From Nitrosomonas sp. (lineage in GTDB: Bacteria > Pseudomonadota > Gammaproteobacteria > Burkholderiales > Nitrosomonadaceae): a DNA stretch of 64,000 bases. The position numbers and the translations under genes were made by a program. The stretch's first letter is position 1. Each line of letters begins with the position of its first letter. The notes under the pieces are model-generated. The model made no database searches, was not told where the DNA came from, and saw only the letters and a list, made by a program, of their open reading frames with translations. The DNA is taken from positions 124,001 through 188,000 of the forward strand of contig JALDQW010000001.1 of assembly GCA_031316255.1 (NCBI GenBank). Reading direction: 5' to 3'. Shown here piece by piece: positions 30,167 through 39,461 of the stretch.

Positions 30167-31699
30167 CTAATAATTCCACTGCAACTGGAACCGTAACAGA
30201 TTCGCATCCTTGACATGAATCAGGTTCTTGACGTTGGTTCTGTCCATATGCGCATACGCGACAACAAATTCGACCTCAGGACGGACTTGCCATTCAATGC
30301 CGGCCTCAATTTCATTGAGCCTGACAAATGGCGAGTTGGCCTGGAATTTTTCGGCGCCTCTGTATTTCTGCCACTTCACATAAGGTATCCACGCGCCCCA
30401 AGGGCTGTCGTATTTATACATCGCCTGAACATAACCGCCATTGATTTTACCCGATTCAATTTGCGTAAAATCGGCACTCAACTGCGGCGATTTACCCCAG
30501 TTCCATTCCGCCTGGAGGCCGAATGGCTGCGGATATAGAACGGCGTGCAGCCCGATACGCGCATCCCGGTGGCCCTTTTTATTGAAGGCTGGCGCAGCAA
30601 GAATACCGGCGCCTGAATTTACCGCCACATCTGGGACAAATTTTCCGGTATAGCCAAATACACCGGCCTCAAAAATCTGGCCGTTACTGAACTGGAACGG
30701 ATAGGTCACCCTGGCGGCAATGTGTACGTTATCGTTTTTGTCCCTTTCATTAAGCCCCTGGCCGGTATATGCGCCAAAGCCAATAACCCCGTAGTCACCC
30801 GAGCCTTTTAGCCCTCTTCTCAGGAAACTGAACCGTTTCTGGATATGTTCAGGCGTCCAGTAAAAGAAAATACCGGTATCCCGTTCATTCCGAACCCCGG
30901 TACTGAGCGCATCTGCGCGTTCGAAAGCCACACGGTCGCGGCTAGACTGCAATAACTCAAAGCTGTTCGGTATTTTGGACAAGCCCGGACGGATACGGAA
31001 TTCCTTTTTCTTGTCGAAAAATATATCGCCGTACATATCCCTGACCGAAACATCACCGCCCGCAAACTCTGTCTGCATGTAGAGCGACAAATGATCGGTA
31101 ATATCTCCCTGAAATACCAGACGCGCACGACGGATAAAAAAGTTGGTATCCGGCTCTATAGATTTATCACCCGGAGAAGTTAGATTCTCCAGATCTCCAC
31201 CTAAACCCGCACTTTGACGGAACTGGGTATAACCGCCAATTCTGATTTTGTCATACCATTTTTTTTCTTCTTTGGCGGCGGTTTTCTCTTTTTCAGGCTC
31301 AGGGACGGCGGCAGCCGCCATTGCAGGTTGAGATTGATCAGCGGCTGCCTGTATCGCCTGCTGCTGTGCTTCCAGCCGGGCTTCCATGGCCTTGAGTTCT
31401 TCCATTTTCTGGTCGATTCTTGTCTCAAGCACTCTGGAATCTTCCTGAGAGGCGGATTGCTCGGCAGGTGCTTTTTCAGCCTGTTTCACCGGCTCAAAAT
31501 CACCAAGTTTTACCCGATTCTTGCCGGGCGTCGTATACACCTGGTTGGTTTCCGGATCGACATACAGTGTCAGGGCGGATTGCACCTGTGTAGCACTGAT
31601 CAGCAGCAAAGCAGCTGCGATGAATCCGTAACTTAATGCGTTAATTCTTTGCCCGATTTTAGGCAAATACTTTTTTCTCTTTTCTCCAAACAGTCTCAT
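30167..31699 (-). CDS. Outer-membrane porin, phosphate-selective OprP/OprO type, with N-terminal coiled coil
   Basis: A 510-residue outer-membrane protein. A signal sequence covers about residues 1-42 and is preceded by a basic N-region. After the mature start comes a stretch predicted to be coiled coil (about 75-115, with MEELKAMEARLEAQQQAIQA), then a beta-barrel of the porin O/P family (from about 148, IRIGGYTQFRQ), ending in the aromatic C-terminal signature FQLQWNY recognised by the Bam machinery. Upstream coiled coils that trimerise are typical of this porin type. The substrate (phosphate, pyrophosphate or other anions) cannot be read. It lies downstream of rmlD, 106 bases apart. Confidence 0.87.
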   Translation of the reverse strand: MRLFGEKRKKYLPKIGQRINALSYGFIAAALLLISATQVQSALTLYVDPETNQVYTTPGKNRVKLGDFEPVKQAEKAPAEQSASQEDSRVLETRIDQKMEELKAMEARLEAQQQAIQAAADQSQPAMAAAAVPEPEKEKTAAKEEKKWYDKIRIGGYTQFRQSAGLGGDLENLTSPGDKSIEPDTNFFIRRARLVFQGDITDHLSLYMQTEFAGGDVSVRDMYGDIFFDKKKEFRIRPGLSKIPNSFELLQSSRDRVAFERADALSTGVRNERDTGIFFYWTPEHIQKRFSFLRRGLKGSGDYGVIGFGAYTGQGLNERDKNDNVHIAARVTYPFQFSNGQIFEAGVFGYTGKFVPDVAVNSGAGILAAPAFNKKGHRDARIGLHAVLYPQPFGLQAEWNWGKSPQLSADFTQIESGKINGGYVQAMYKYDSPWGAWIPYVKWQKYRGAEKFQANSPFVRLNEIEAGIEWQVRPEVEFVVAYAHMDRTNVKNLIHVKDANLLRFQLQWNY

Positions 31700-31804
31700 T
31701 TTTACTCCATTGAAAACGCTGAAGGAGAGGTTATTACATTATTGTTACAGTTTTATTACATTAATAATTAAATTCACCGGGAACCGGAATGGGTGGAGAT
31801 CTGG

Positions 31805-32737
31805 TTATCGAACGACAGACAAACGATTCGCGAGTATCTCGGTTAACGTTCTTAACACGCCATCCTGCCATTCGGGCAGGCAGAGACTAAACGTCTGTTG
31901 CAGCTTTTTCGAATTCAAACGTGAATTAAGCGGACGTATTGCCGGCGTCGGATAATCTGCGCTGGCAATAGGATGCAGATTTCCCGGTGTGGTTTTCAGG
32001 GAAACATCTGCCGTTGCAGCCTGTCTGAGAATAAAATTCGCAAAACCATGCCAGGACGTACAGCCTTGTGCTGTCAAATGATAGAGGCCGCTGACAGATG
32101 GACTGTCTGCATGATTCCTCAAAGATCGAACAATATGTGCCGTGACGTCCGCAATCAGCTCAGCGCCCGTTGGCGCGCCAATCTGGTCGTCGACAATCTG
32201 CAAATGATCGCGTTCCTGCGCCAGCTTGAGTATCGTTTTAATAAAATTATTGCCATAGGTGGCGTAAACCCAACTGGTGCGCAAAATGATATGACGGCAA
32301 TTCGATTCAATGATGTTCTGTTCCCCCGCCAGCTTTGTTTTGCCATAGACATTCAGCGGATTGGCGGCTTCGGTCTCTGTACGCGGTTGATCGCCGCTGC
32401 CGTCAAAAACATAGTCGGTCGAATAGTGGATCAACCATGCGTTCAGACGCTTGGCCTCTTCCGCCAGAACGGCTGGCGCATGCGCATTGATAGTTTGCGC
32501 CAACTGGAATTCCTTTTCTGCTTTATCGACGGCAGTATATGCGGCTGCATTGATAATCATATCCGGTTTGACGGTTTGCACCGTTTTCCGAATACCCTCA
32601 GGGTCAGCAAGATTGCCGCATATTTCCTGACTGTCCGTACCCAAAGCAATCAGCTCGCCCGTTGACGCCAGCGGCGCCAGACTGCGCTGCAGTTCCCAGC
32701 CGACCTGGCCATTTTTTCCGAATAACAGTATCTTCAT
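31805..32737 (-). CDS. rfbD: dTDP-4-dehydrorhamnose reductase
   Basis: A 310-residue NADPH-dependent short-chain reductase, the last step of dTDP-L-rhamnose synthesis for cell-surface glycans. The cofactor-binding [11 protein letters not shown] (6-16) and the catalytic YGKTKLAGE (Tyr-x3-Lys) are present. It overlaps rfbB by 4 bases (ATGA). rmlA and rmlC, the other two rhamnose genes, are not in this window. Confidence 0.96.
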   Translation of the reverse strand: MKILLFGKNGQVGWELQRSLAPLASTGELIALGTDSQEICGNLADPEGIRKTVQTVKPDMIINAAAYTAVDKAEKEFQLAQTINAHAPAVLAEEAKRLNAWLIHYSTDYVFDGSGDQPRTETEAANPLNVYGKTKLAGEQNIIESNCRHIILRTSWVYATYGNNFIKTILKLAQERDHLQIVDDQIGAPTGAELIADVTAHIVRSLRNHADSPSVSGLYHLTAQGCTSWHGFANFILRQAATADVSLKTTPGNLHPIASADYPTPAIRPLNSRLNSKKLQQTFSLCLPEWQDGVLRTLTEILANRLSVVR

Positions 32738-33801
32738 TGTCGTTGCTGACCATAATTTGTTTCAATCCATTCCCGATATGCACCAGTCTGAACGCTGGCT
32801 ACCCAATCCTGATTGTCCAGATACCATTGCAGCGTTTTGCGGATGCCGGTTTCAAATGTTTCTCCGGGCGTCCAGCCGAGTTCTTGCTCAATCTTTCGGG
32901 CATCGATGGCATATCGGCGGTCATGACCGGGCCGGTCTTTTACATAGGTAATCAGGTCGAGATAACTCGTACCTGAAGACGGTTCCGCCAATTCCTGCAG
33001 TAATCCGCAAATCGTTTGCACGATCTCGATATTGGCTTTCTCATTCCAACCGCCGATATTATACGTCTCTCCGGGCTTCCCAGCCTCCAGTACGCGGCAT
33101 AACGCGCTGCAATGATCGGCAACATAAAGCCAGTCACGTATCTGCCTGCCATCGCCATAAATTGGCAGCGGCTTGCCCGCCAGCGCATTGGCGATCATTA
33201 ACGGAATCAGTTTTTCAGGAAATTGATAAGGGCCGTAATTATTGGAACAATTGGTAATCAACACCGGCAAGCCGTAAGTCTTGTGATACGCATTAACCAG
33301 ATGGTCACTGGACGCCTTACTGGCGGAATAAGGACTACTCGGCTGATAGCGGTGCATTTCGGTAAACGCGGCATCGCCCGCATCCAGAGAACCATACACT
33401 TCATCGGTCGAGACATGCAAAAAACGGAAATTGTTTTTCGACGGTTGATCCAGCGTTTTCCAGTATGCTAAAACCGTTTCCAGCAATTGGAAAGTCCCGA
33501 CGATATTGGTCTGTACGAATGGCGCAGGCCCATGGATAGAACGATCAACATGGCTTTCAGCGGCAAAATTGATGATCGCCCTCGGCCGATATTGCATGAT
33601 CAGTTTTGACACCTGTTCCGAGTCGCCAATATCACCCTGAACAAAAACATGCCGGACGTCATTCATCAGAGCCGTCAGATTTTGCAGATTTCCCGCATAC
33701 GTCAATCTGTCCAGATTGATAATGGCTTCATCAGACCGTTCAAGCCAGTCCAGAATAAAATTCGATCCGATAAACCCCGCCCCGCCAGTCACTAAAATCA
33801 T
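32734..33801 (-). CDS. rfbB: dTDP-glucose 4,6-dehydratase
   Basis: A 355-residue extended short-chain dehydrogenase that converts dTDP-glucose to dTDP-4-keto-6-deoxyglucose. The NAD-binding [10 protein letters not shown] (6-15), the STDEVYGSL active-site segment (near residue 131) and the YSASKASSD Tyr/Lys pair are intact. First of a two-gene rfbBD unit; tilS lies 24 bases upstream on the same strand, so the pair may be read from the accA-tilS transcript. Confidence 0.97.
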   Translation of the reverse strand: MILVTGGAGFIGSNFILDWLERSDEAIINLDRLTYAGNLQNLTALMNDVRHVFVQGDIGDSEQVSKLIMQYRPRAIINFAAESHVDRSIHGPAPFVQTNIVGTFQLLETVLAYWKTLDQPSKNNFRFLHVSTDEVYGSLDAGDAAFTEMHRYQPSSPYSASKASSDHLVNAYHKTYGLPVLITNCSNNYGPYQFPEKLIPLMIANALAGKPLPIYGDGRQIRDWLYVADHCSALCRVLEAGKPGETYNIGGWNEKANIEIVQTICGLLQELAEPSSGTSYLDLITYVKDRPGHDRRYAIDARKIEQELGWTPGETFETGIRKTLQWYLDNQDWVASVQTGAYREWIETNYGQQRQ

Positions 33802-33825
33802 AAAAATATTTTGCTACAATGAAAT

Positions 33826-35208
33826 TTAAAACGTTTTCTGTTTATACTGTTCAGGCCGCCATTCAGGAACAATTCCTTTTTCCTCAGGCTCAGCCTGAAA
33901 TTCACATTCGATACCGATACCCGGAACCCATACCAGCCGCTCGCCACAATACAGCAGAGGCAATGCAAATCGTTCCCAAGGCAGAATAGCAGCTTCCTGC
34001 ATCAAATTCTTGAGGCTCCGCCGCGGCCGGTTACAATCGGGAGAAAAGCGCTCCCCGCCTTCGCGCAGCTTGATCAATACCGGCGCACGTCTTAATTTTT
34101 CTTCACTGATACCCTGGCCCACAATCTGTTCAAAGCAAAGGTTTCCGTCCAGTGCTTTGAGCTTCAAGCAAGACTCGCCCTGCCAGCTAATCTGCACAGG
34201 ATTTGGCGGTAATTTACGCCTGGGTAAAATATAAATCAATTCCTTGAAAGCGCGGATTTCAGTATCGCCAAACGTCAGATGCAACTGCGCGTCTCTTCTG
34301 GCAGTACGCAACTGATTCAGAATTTCGTTAAGCTTCTCTGCACTGGGAAGTTTTACAGCGTGTTGCCGCAGAACATATCGCAAAAGATTTTTTGCGCGCG
34401 GAAGACTTAATTCACGCACTGCCGCAGTGTTCAGCTTACCGAAAATAACACAACGCATTGCATCTGCCTCAGCCAATTCGTCAAGTAATTGAACTGCTTC
34501 GGCCATATGTTCACTCGTGCGTTGCAACGTTCTGGCATAGTTCGGGTAACGCTGACTGAGCACCGGCAGGATTTTATGACGCAGAAAATTTCGATTGAAG
34601 GCGATATCGTCATTGCTTTCATCATGAATCCAGTTTAACCGACGCTGCCGGGCGTAATGTTCTATCGCACTGCGGGAAAGTGATAGCAGCGGCCTTAAAA
34701 TCGCAGGTGCTGTCTTGGCAGTCTGTTTTCGCACGACCGGCATTGCGCTTAGACCTTTAACGCCCGCGCCGCGGAATAATTGCAACAGCACTGTTTCCGC
34801 CTGATCATCCTGGTGCTGGGCCAGAACCAAATAATCGCCATACAAACGGTCAAAGATCCGGTAACGTTCGTCCCGCGCAAGCGCTTCCAGGCTCGTCCCA
34901 GGTGCTTTTTTTATCTTAAGGTAGAAAACAGAAATCGGTACACCGTATGCATAACACAACTGACAGCAAGAATGACTCCAATCGGCGGCATTACTGCTGA
35001 TTCCGTGATTCACATGAACCGCAGACAGCTTGAATGCCATCTGGCCAGACAGCGTTGCCAATACATCCAGTAAAACAACGGAATCCACTCCGCCGCTAAG
35101 GCCTACAACAAGATTATTGTCCCGCTTTACATACGCCTGCAATACTTCACGCACATCATCAATAATAGCGTCCGGATTATTCGACTTTAGCCTCCTTGTA
35201 TGCGCCAT
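33826..35208 (-). CDS. tilS: tRNA(Ile)-lysidine synthetase
   Basis: A 460-residue PP-loop ATPase that converts C34 of the CAU tRNA-Ile to lysidine, so that it reads AUA codons. The ATP-binding SGGVDS motif is at 39-44, with the family's [13 protein letters not shown] and [17 protein letters not shown] segments, followed by substrate-binding and C-terminal domains. The chosen ATG (35208) overlaps the end of accA by 32 bases; no other in-frame ATG precedes the PP-loop. The accA-tilS order is conserved in proteobacteria. Confidence 0.95.
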   Translation of the reverse strand: MAHTRRLKSNNPDAIIDDVREVLQAYVKRDNNLVVGLSGGVDSVVLLDVLATLSGQMAFKLSAVHVNHGISSNAADWSHSCCQLCYAYGVPISVFYLKIKKAPGTSLEALARDERYRIFDRLYGDYLVLAQHQDDQAETVLLQLFRGAGVKGLSAMPVVRKQTAKTAPAILRPLLSLSRSAIEHYARQRRLNWIHDESNDDIAFNRNFLRHKILPVLSQRYPNYARTLQRTSEHMAEAVQLLDELAEADAMRCVIFGKLNTAAVRELSLPRAKNLLRYVLRQHAVKLPSAEKLNEILNQLRTARRDAQLHLTFGDTEIRAFKELIYILPRRKLPPNPVQISWQGESCLKLKALDGNLCFEQIVGQGISEEKLRRAPVLIKLREGGERFSPDCNRPRRSLKNLMQEAAILPWERFALPLLYCGERLVWVPGIGIECEFQAEPEEKGIVPEWRPEQYKQKTF

Positions 35209-36145
35209 ACTTCATCAACCGTTCCAGACGTTTTTCTATTAATGTGTCGGCAGAGTGATCTTGCAGCTTTCTGAGCGATTCCTGGATGACCGCTTTAACC
35301 GATTGCATCATTGCCGAATAGTCCCTGTGCGCGCCACCTATCGGTTCATTGATAATGCTGTCAATCAACTCGATTGTTTTCAATCGTTCAGCAGTAATTC
35401 CCATGATTTCAGCGGCTTCGGGCGCCTTGTCGGCGCTCTTCCATAATATGGATGCGCAGCCTTCGGGTGAAATAACCGAATACGTGGCAAATTGCAGCAT
35501 ATGCACCATATCACCGACGGCTATCGCCAAAGCGCCGCCCGATCCGCCCTCACCGATCACAATACAGACGATGGGCACTCTTAACTCCGACAGCACGTAA
35601 AGATTTTTTCCAATCGCCTCAGACTGTCCGCGCTCTTCTGCATCTATGCCGGGATAGGCGCCCGGCGTATCGATAAAGGTGATCAACGGTATTGAAAATT
35701 TCTCGGCCAACCGCATTAAACGCAACGCTTTGCGATAACCCTCGGGTTTGGGCATACCAAAATTACGATGTATCTTTTCACGGGTATCGCGCCCTTTTTG
35801 ATGGCCAATGATCATCACAGTCTGCCCATTAAACCGCGCCAATCCGCCGACTATGGCATGATCATCAGCAAAATTGCGGTCACCGTGCAATTCTTCGAAA
35901 TCGGTAAAGATATGTTCGACATAATCCAGCGTATACGGGCGTTGTGGATGCCTCGCAACTTGTGATATCTGCCAGGGTGTCAATTTTGCGTAGACGCTTT
36001 TGGTCAATGCCTCACTTTTGGCCTTTAAACGTTCAATTTCCGCAGAAATATCCAGTGCGGAATCGCCCTGTGCAAAACGCAGCTCCTCTATTTTCGTTTC
36101 AAATTCCGCAATATTTTGCTCAAAATCTAGAAAAGTGATTTTCAT
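35177..36145 (-). CDS. accA: Acetyl-CoA carboxylase carboxyltransferase subunit alpha
   Basis: A 322-residue subunit that, with AccD, transfers the carboxyl group from biotin to acetyl-CoA in the first step of fatty acid synthesis. [16 protein letters not shown] is the typical N-terminus, so I start at the ATG at 36145 rather than at 36172. The [19 protein letters not shown] and [15 protein letters not shown] segments are hallmark. Length fits the family (E. coli 319). It is divergent from msrB. Confidence 0.97.
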   Translation of the reverse strand: MKITFLDFEQNIAEFETKIEELRFAQGDSALDISAEIERLKAKSEALTKSVYAKLTPWQISQVARHPQRPYTLDYVEHIFTDFEELHGDRNFADDHAIVGGLARFNGQTVMIIGHQKGRDTREKIHRNFGMPKPEGYRKALRLMRLAEKFSIPLITFIDTPGAYPGIDAEERGQSEAIGKNLYVLSELRVPIVCIVIGEGGSGGALAIAVGDMVHMLQFATYSVISPEGCASILWKSADKAPEAAEIMGITAERLKTIELIDSIINEPIGGAHRDYSAMMQSVKAVIQESLRKLQDHSADTLIEKRLERLMKYGAYKEAKVE

Positions 36146-36289
36146 GTAAACAGTAAAATAAATAAAACCCAAAGATGTGATGATACAGGATTTAAGTGAA
36201 ATTCTGCAGGCATGAATTGATTTCTTCAGGTTTTGTCTATCTTTTTAGATTAACATTTTTCAGGTACCGACAAGTCGCAAGGAGGCGAT

Positions 36290-36811
36290 ATGAAAAGAAG
36301 AACGTTTTTAATGAGTTTGGGGATAACAGCAGCTTCACCGCTTGCTGTTTTTTACCGCCCGGAGCAGGCGCTGGCTGCCAACAGTCCGGTCATCGTCGAA
36401 CGGTTGAAAAAGCCGCGCAAGGCATGGCGGGAACTGGTTTCACCGGATGCCTATAAAATTTTATTTGAAGAGCACACTGAAGCACCGGGTAGCAGCGAAT
36501 TGAACAGTGAATACCGTGAAGGCACTTATCTTTGCGCGGCCTGTTATTTACCGCTGTTTGAAAGCCTGTATAAATACGATAGCAGCACCGGATGGCCGAG
36601 TTTTACGCAACCCATCCCGGGACATATCGGCACCAAGCGCGATTTCAAGTTAATTATTTTAAGAACCGAGTATCACTGCGCTCGATGCGGCGGACACCAG
36701 GGCCATGTGTTTAATGACGGCCCCAAGCCGCGCGGAGAACGTTGGTGCAATAACGGTCTTGCACTTAAATTTATCGCTCATCCCGAATCATTACCGCCAT
36801 TGAGAGGTTGA
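36290..36811 (+). CDS. msrB: Tat-exported methionine-(R)-sulfoxide reductase B
   Basis: A 173-residue MsrB that reduces the R-form of methionine sulfoxide. A twin-arginine signal (KRRTFLM at 2-8, hydrophobic to about 20) indicates export by Tat, which is unusual, since many MsrB enzymes are cytosolic. Two CxxC pairs (CAACYL and CARCGG) form the structural zinc site; the catalytic cysteine is in GERWCNNGLALKF. A strong Shine-Dalgarno, AAGGAGG, lies 4 bases before the ATG. It heads a run with msrA and a RoxA-like gene. Confidence 0.93.
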   Translation: MKRRTFLMSLGITAASPLAVFYRPEQALAANSPVIVERLKKPRKAWRELVSPDAYKILFEEHTEAPGSSELNSEYREGTYLCAACYLPLFESLYKYDSSTGWPSFTQPIPGHIGTKRDFKLIILRTEYHCARCGGHQGHVFNDGPKPRGERWCNNGLALKFIAHPESLPPLRG

Positions 36812-36816
36812 AATCC

Positions 36817-37470
36817 ATGATGTCATTTCATCGTTCCAATTTTATCCTTACCCTGATAACAGGTTTTGTGCTTTTGGTTTCGGCATGCCAGCAACCGCAG
36901 AACACAGTAAACCGATTGGACAAACAGACGGTTTCAGATGAAAATCTGGACGTTGCCATTTTTGCCGGCGGATGCTTCTGGTGTACCGAGTCAGATTTTG
37001 ACAAGCTACCCGGCGTTATTGAAACAACCTCGGGATATATCGGCGGCAGCGTTGTCAATCCAACGTATAAACAGGTTGTATCCGGTAAAACCGGGCATAT
37101 AGAAGCGGTAAAAATTCAATTCGACAAGACGCAGATCAGTTATGCCGAGTTACTGGACGCATTCTGGCCGACAATTGACCCAGTATTCGAAGGCGGCCAG
37201 TTTTGCGATATCGGCCCGCAATACCGAAGCGCTATCTTTTATCTGAACCCCGAGCAAAAAACACTCGCAGAAGCGTCGAAAGCGGCCCTGCAGGCATCCG
37301 GGCGTTTTGACCAACCGATCGCCACCGTGATTTTACCGGCGACCGAGTTTTATGCGGCCGAGGATTACCATCAGGATTATTACCTCAAGAATCCATTGCG
37401 TTACAGCTATTATCGCAATAACTGCGGACGCGATGAACGCCTGCAACAGCTCTGGGGGACAGATCATTAA
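36817..37470 (+). CDS. msrA: Methionine-(S)-sulfoxide reductase A, predicted lipoprotein
   Basis: A 217-residue MsrA that reduces S-methionine sulfoxide. The catalytic GGCFWCTE motif is present about 45 residues in. The N-terminus is a signal peptide ending in VSAC, a plausible lipobox, so with its Tat-exported partner MsrB it probably repairs envelope proteins. I start at the ATG at 36817 because GAGAGGT lies 8 bases upstream; a frame opening at the TTG 36808 would overlap the msrB stop. The catalytic geometry and length otherwise match the family. Confidence 0.92.
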   Translation: MMSFHRSNFILTLITGFVLLVSACQQPQNTVNRLDKQTVSDENLDVAIFAGGCFWCTESDFDKLPGVIETTSGYIGGSVVNPTYKQVVSGKTGHIEAVKIQFDKTQISYAELLDAFWPTIDPVFEGGQFCDIGPQYRSAIFYLNPEQKTLAEASKAALQASGRFDQPIATVILPATEFYAAEDYHQDYYLKNPLRYSYYRNNCGRDERLQQLWGTDH

Positions 37471-38605
37471 CACGCCCATACCTTATATTTCTCTGGGCAA
37501 TCTCACGCCTGATGAATTTCTACAGAAGTACTGGCAAAAAAAACCACTGCTGGTGCGCAAGGCCTTGCCCGGTTTTAAAGGATTACTCACCCGCCAGGAA
37601 CTCGTTCAACTCGCCAAAAATGATGAAGTACCGTCACGCCTGGTCATCAATAACAACAGACAATGGCAATTAAAACATGGACCGTTGACAGGCCGGGATT
37701 TTTCCCGCTTACCTGAGGACAAGTGGTCATTACTGGTGCAGGATGTCAATCATTTTTTGCCTTCGGCCTATGATTTATTACTGAAATTCAGCTTTATTCC
37801 CTTCGCCCGCATGGATGATTTGATGGTGAGTTACGCTCCTGCTGGCGGTGGCATCGGACCTCACTATGACTCCTATGACGTGTTCCTGTTGCAAGGACCA
37901 GGCCGCCGGCGTTGGGAAATTGCTGCAGATTATGACAAGAAGCTGCTATCCAACGCACCCCTTAAAATTCTGCAAAATTTTAAGGCAGAGCAAACATGGC
38001 TATTGGAACCTGGCGACATGCTTTATCTTCCGCCCAATTACGCGCATCACGGCATCGCCGTGGATCCCTGCATGACTTATTCCATCGGGTTTCGTGCACC
38101 CAGTCATCATGAATTGATGGCTCAGTTTTTAAACTACCTCCAGGATGCTCTGGAAACTGACGGCTGGTATACAGACCGCGATTTGAAACAACAAAACAAT
38201 CCATTGGAAATCAGCCGCGAAATGCAGCAGCAAGCTGGCGCAATTCTGAAAAAAATCAAATGGAACAAATCGGATATCTTAGAATTCCTGGGTGTCTACT
38301 TGACGGAACCCAAAGCGCATATTTTTTTCGACCGTCCCGTGCATCCAATTCCATACAAAACGTTCAGAAAAACGATTCAACAGAAAAATATTCAGTTCAG
38401 TCTAAAAAGCCGAATGTTGACGAGCCGCCATCATATTTATCTTAACGGAGAAGCGTACAAAGTTTCTCCAGCTGTAAAAAAAATTTTATCCGGACTCGTT
38501 TATCGCCAGAATCGATTTTCCAAAAACCAGGTGGATGAAGAAACGGAAAAAATCCTTTATCAATGGTATGTTAATGGCTATGTAGTTATCACAGATTCCA
38601 TTTAA
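37433..38605 (+). CDS. Cupin/JmjC-type ribosomal protein oxygenase (RoxA/YcfD-like)
   Basis: A 2-oxoglutarate/Fe(II) oxygenase related to E. coli RoxA, which hydroxylates an arginine of ribosomal protein L16. The iron ligands are visible: GPHYDSYDVF (His and Asp) and the later PPNYAHHGIA histidine; GRRRWEI and GDMLYLPP are typical core strands. The start is uncertain. The ATG at 37433 overlaps msrA by 38 bases; an ATT at 37466, 6 bases after a perfect GGGGGA and overlapping the msrA stop, fits the homologous N-terminus (INTPIPYISLGNL) better. At 37433 the protein has 390 residues. Confidence 0.88.
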   Translation: MNACNSSGGQIINTPIPYISLGNLTPDEFLQKYWQKKPLLVRKALPGFKGLLTRQELVQLAKNDEVPSRLVINNNRQWQLKHGPLTGRDFSRLPEDKWSLLVQDVNHFLPSAYDLLLKFSFIPFARMDDLMVSYAPAGGGIGPHYDSYDVFLLQGPGRRRWEIAADYDKKLLSNAPLKILQNFKAEQTWLLEPGDMLYLPPNYAHHGIAVDPCMTYSIGFRAPSHHELMAQFLNYLQDALETDGWYTDRDLKQQNNPLEISREMQQQAGAILKKIKWNKSDILEFLGVYLTEPKAHIFFDRPVHPIPYKTFRKTIQQKNIQFSLKSRMLTSRHHIYLNGEAYKVSPAVKKILSGLVYRQNRFSKNQVDEETEKILYQWYVNGYVVITDSI

Positions 38606-38773
38606 CAACATTTGGTTCAGAAAAATTTCCACTCAACTTTTATCAAAAGATACTAGACAGCGTTATTTTAATCTGGTATTAAGTTTATGGTCTTTCAATA
38701 TGAGAAGGACAGAAGAGCTGTTTAACACAAATTTAATTCGTCATAAATTTTTTAAAAATAGGAGATTTTAAAC

Positions 38774-38923
38774 ATGAAATACTCTTTGTTTATTGCAGCA
38801 ATATTTGCGCTGTTTTTAGTCGGTTGCGGTGGCGGTGAAGGAAAACCAGGTCAATATCCACCAAGCTTGTATGAAGATCCTGATTCAGGCGAAAGACTGG
38901 GCGCTCCCGCCGGCAAACAATAA
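38774..38923 (+). CDS. Small 49-residue lipoprotein
   Basis: MKYSLFIAAIFALFLVGCGG opens a signal peptide ending in lipobox LVGC (Cys18); the mature part is only about 32 residues, Gly/Pro-rich and polar. GGAG lies 9 bases before the ATG and a strong terminator follows 18 bases after the stop, so it is a compact monocistronic gene. The function is unknown. A similar 44-residue lipoprotein lies at 42120, past the large hydrolase gene. Confidence 0.8.
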   Translation: MKYSLFIAAIFALFLVGCGGGEGKPGQYPPSLYEDPDSGERLGAPAGKQ

Positions 38924-38941
38924 TTGGTTAATTAACCATCA

Positions 38942-38976
38942 AACGGCTCCTGCCAGTTATCAGGAGCCGTTTTTAT
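38942..38976 (+). terminator. Intrinsic terminator after the 49-residue lipoprotein gene
   Basis: A perfect 11-bp stem (AACGGCTCCTG with CAGGAGCCGTT), 8-base loop, followed by TTTATT. Confidence 0.9.
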
Positions 38977-39461
38977 TCAGGATTAACACCAGGAGTAATT
39001 CTCTTCAGTACAATTCCGTCGCCATGTGAAATAGTACGGGCAATTGAATTCAAGCGTGTCTCGTAGAGAGACAGAAAGTAGATCTTTTGACAAAATCATT
39101 GGCATTGTAATTATGCCCCACCACGCCGCTCGGCAAGTTGCGTAGTACCTGAATGGTCGCCGGTCCGTAGCACTTTGCCCACCCATGAGCTAATAATCGC
39201 CCAAATACGGTGTGCCTTTTGGCAATAGAACGACCATTTCCTGGAAGGCACACCTTGCCATGCACACTGAAGCCGGCAATATCAAATTAATAGCGTACTA
39301 GGGGCTGTGAAATTTTGCGGTTTCTGGTTGTACCGAGTCTTGCATTGTTTGTTTTCTCGTATCCTGCGCGCCATGCGTCCTGCCATATACTACTCGCAAA
39401 AGTGGATTATGGTCACGGGCTAGTAAATATTAAATGACTTATTAAATAAAAATATATAGTA
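38977..39461. other. Intergenic region with an inverted repeat, no gene
   Basis: About 485 bases. A 10-bp inverted repeat GGTGTGCCTT/AAGGCACACC (39209-39218 and 39245-39254) encloses 26 bases. A 71-residue minus-strand frame covers part of it but shows no recognisable domain; the DNA may be a decayed mobile element. Confidence 0.4.

Noticed and set aside
39050..39265. 71-residue minus-strand frame between the small lipoprotein and the hydrolase
   Set aside because: No recognised family or start signal; could be relic DNA, but not supportable as a gene.
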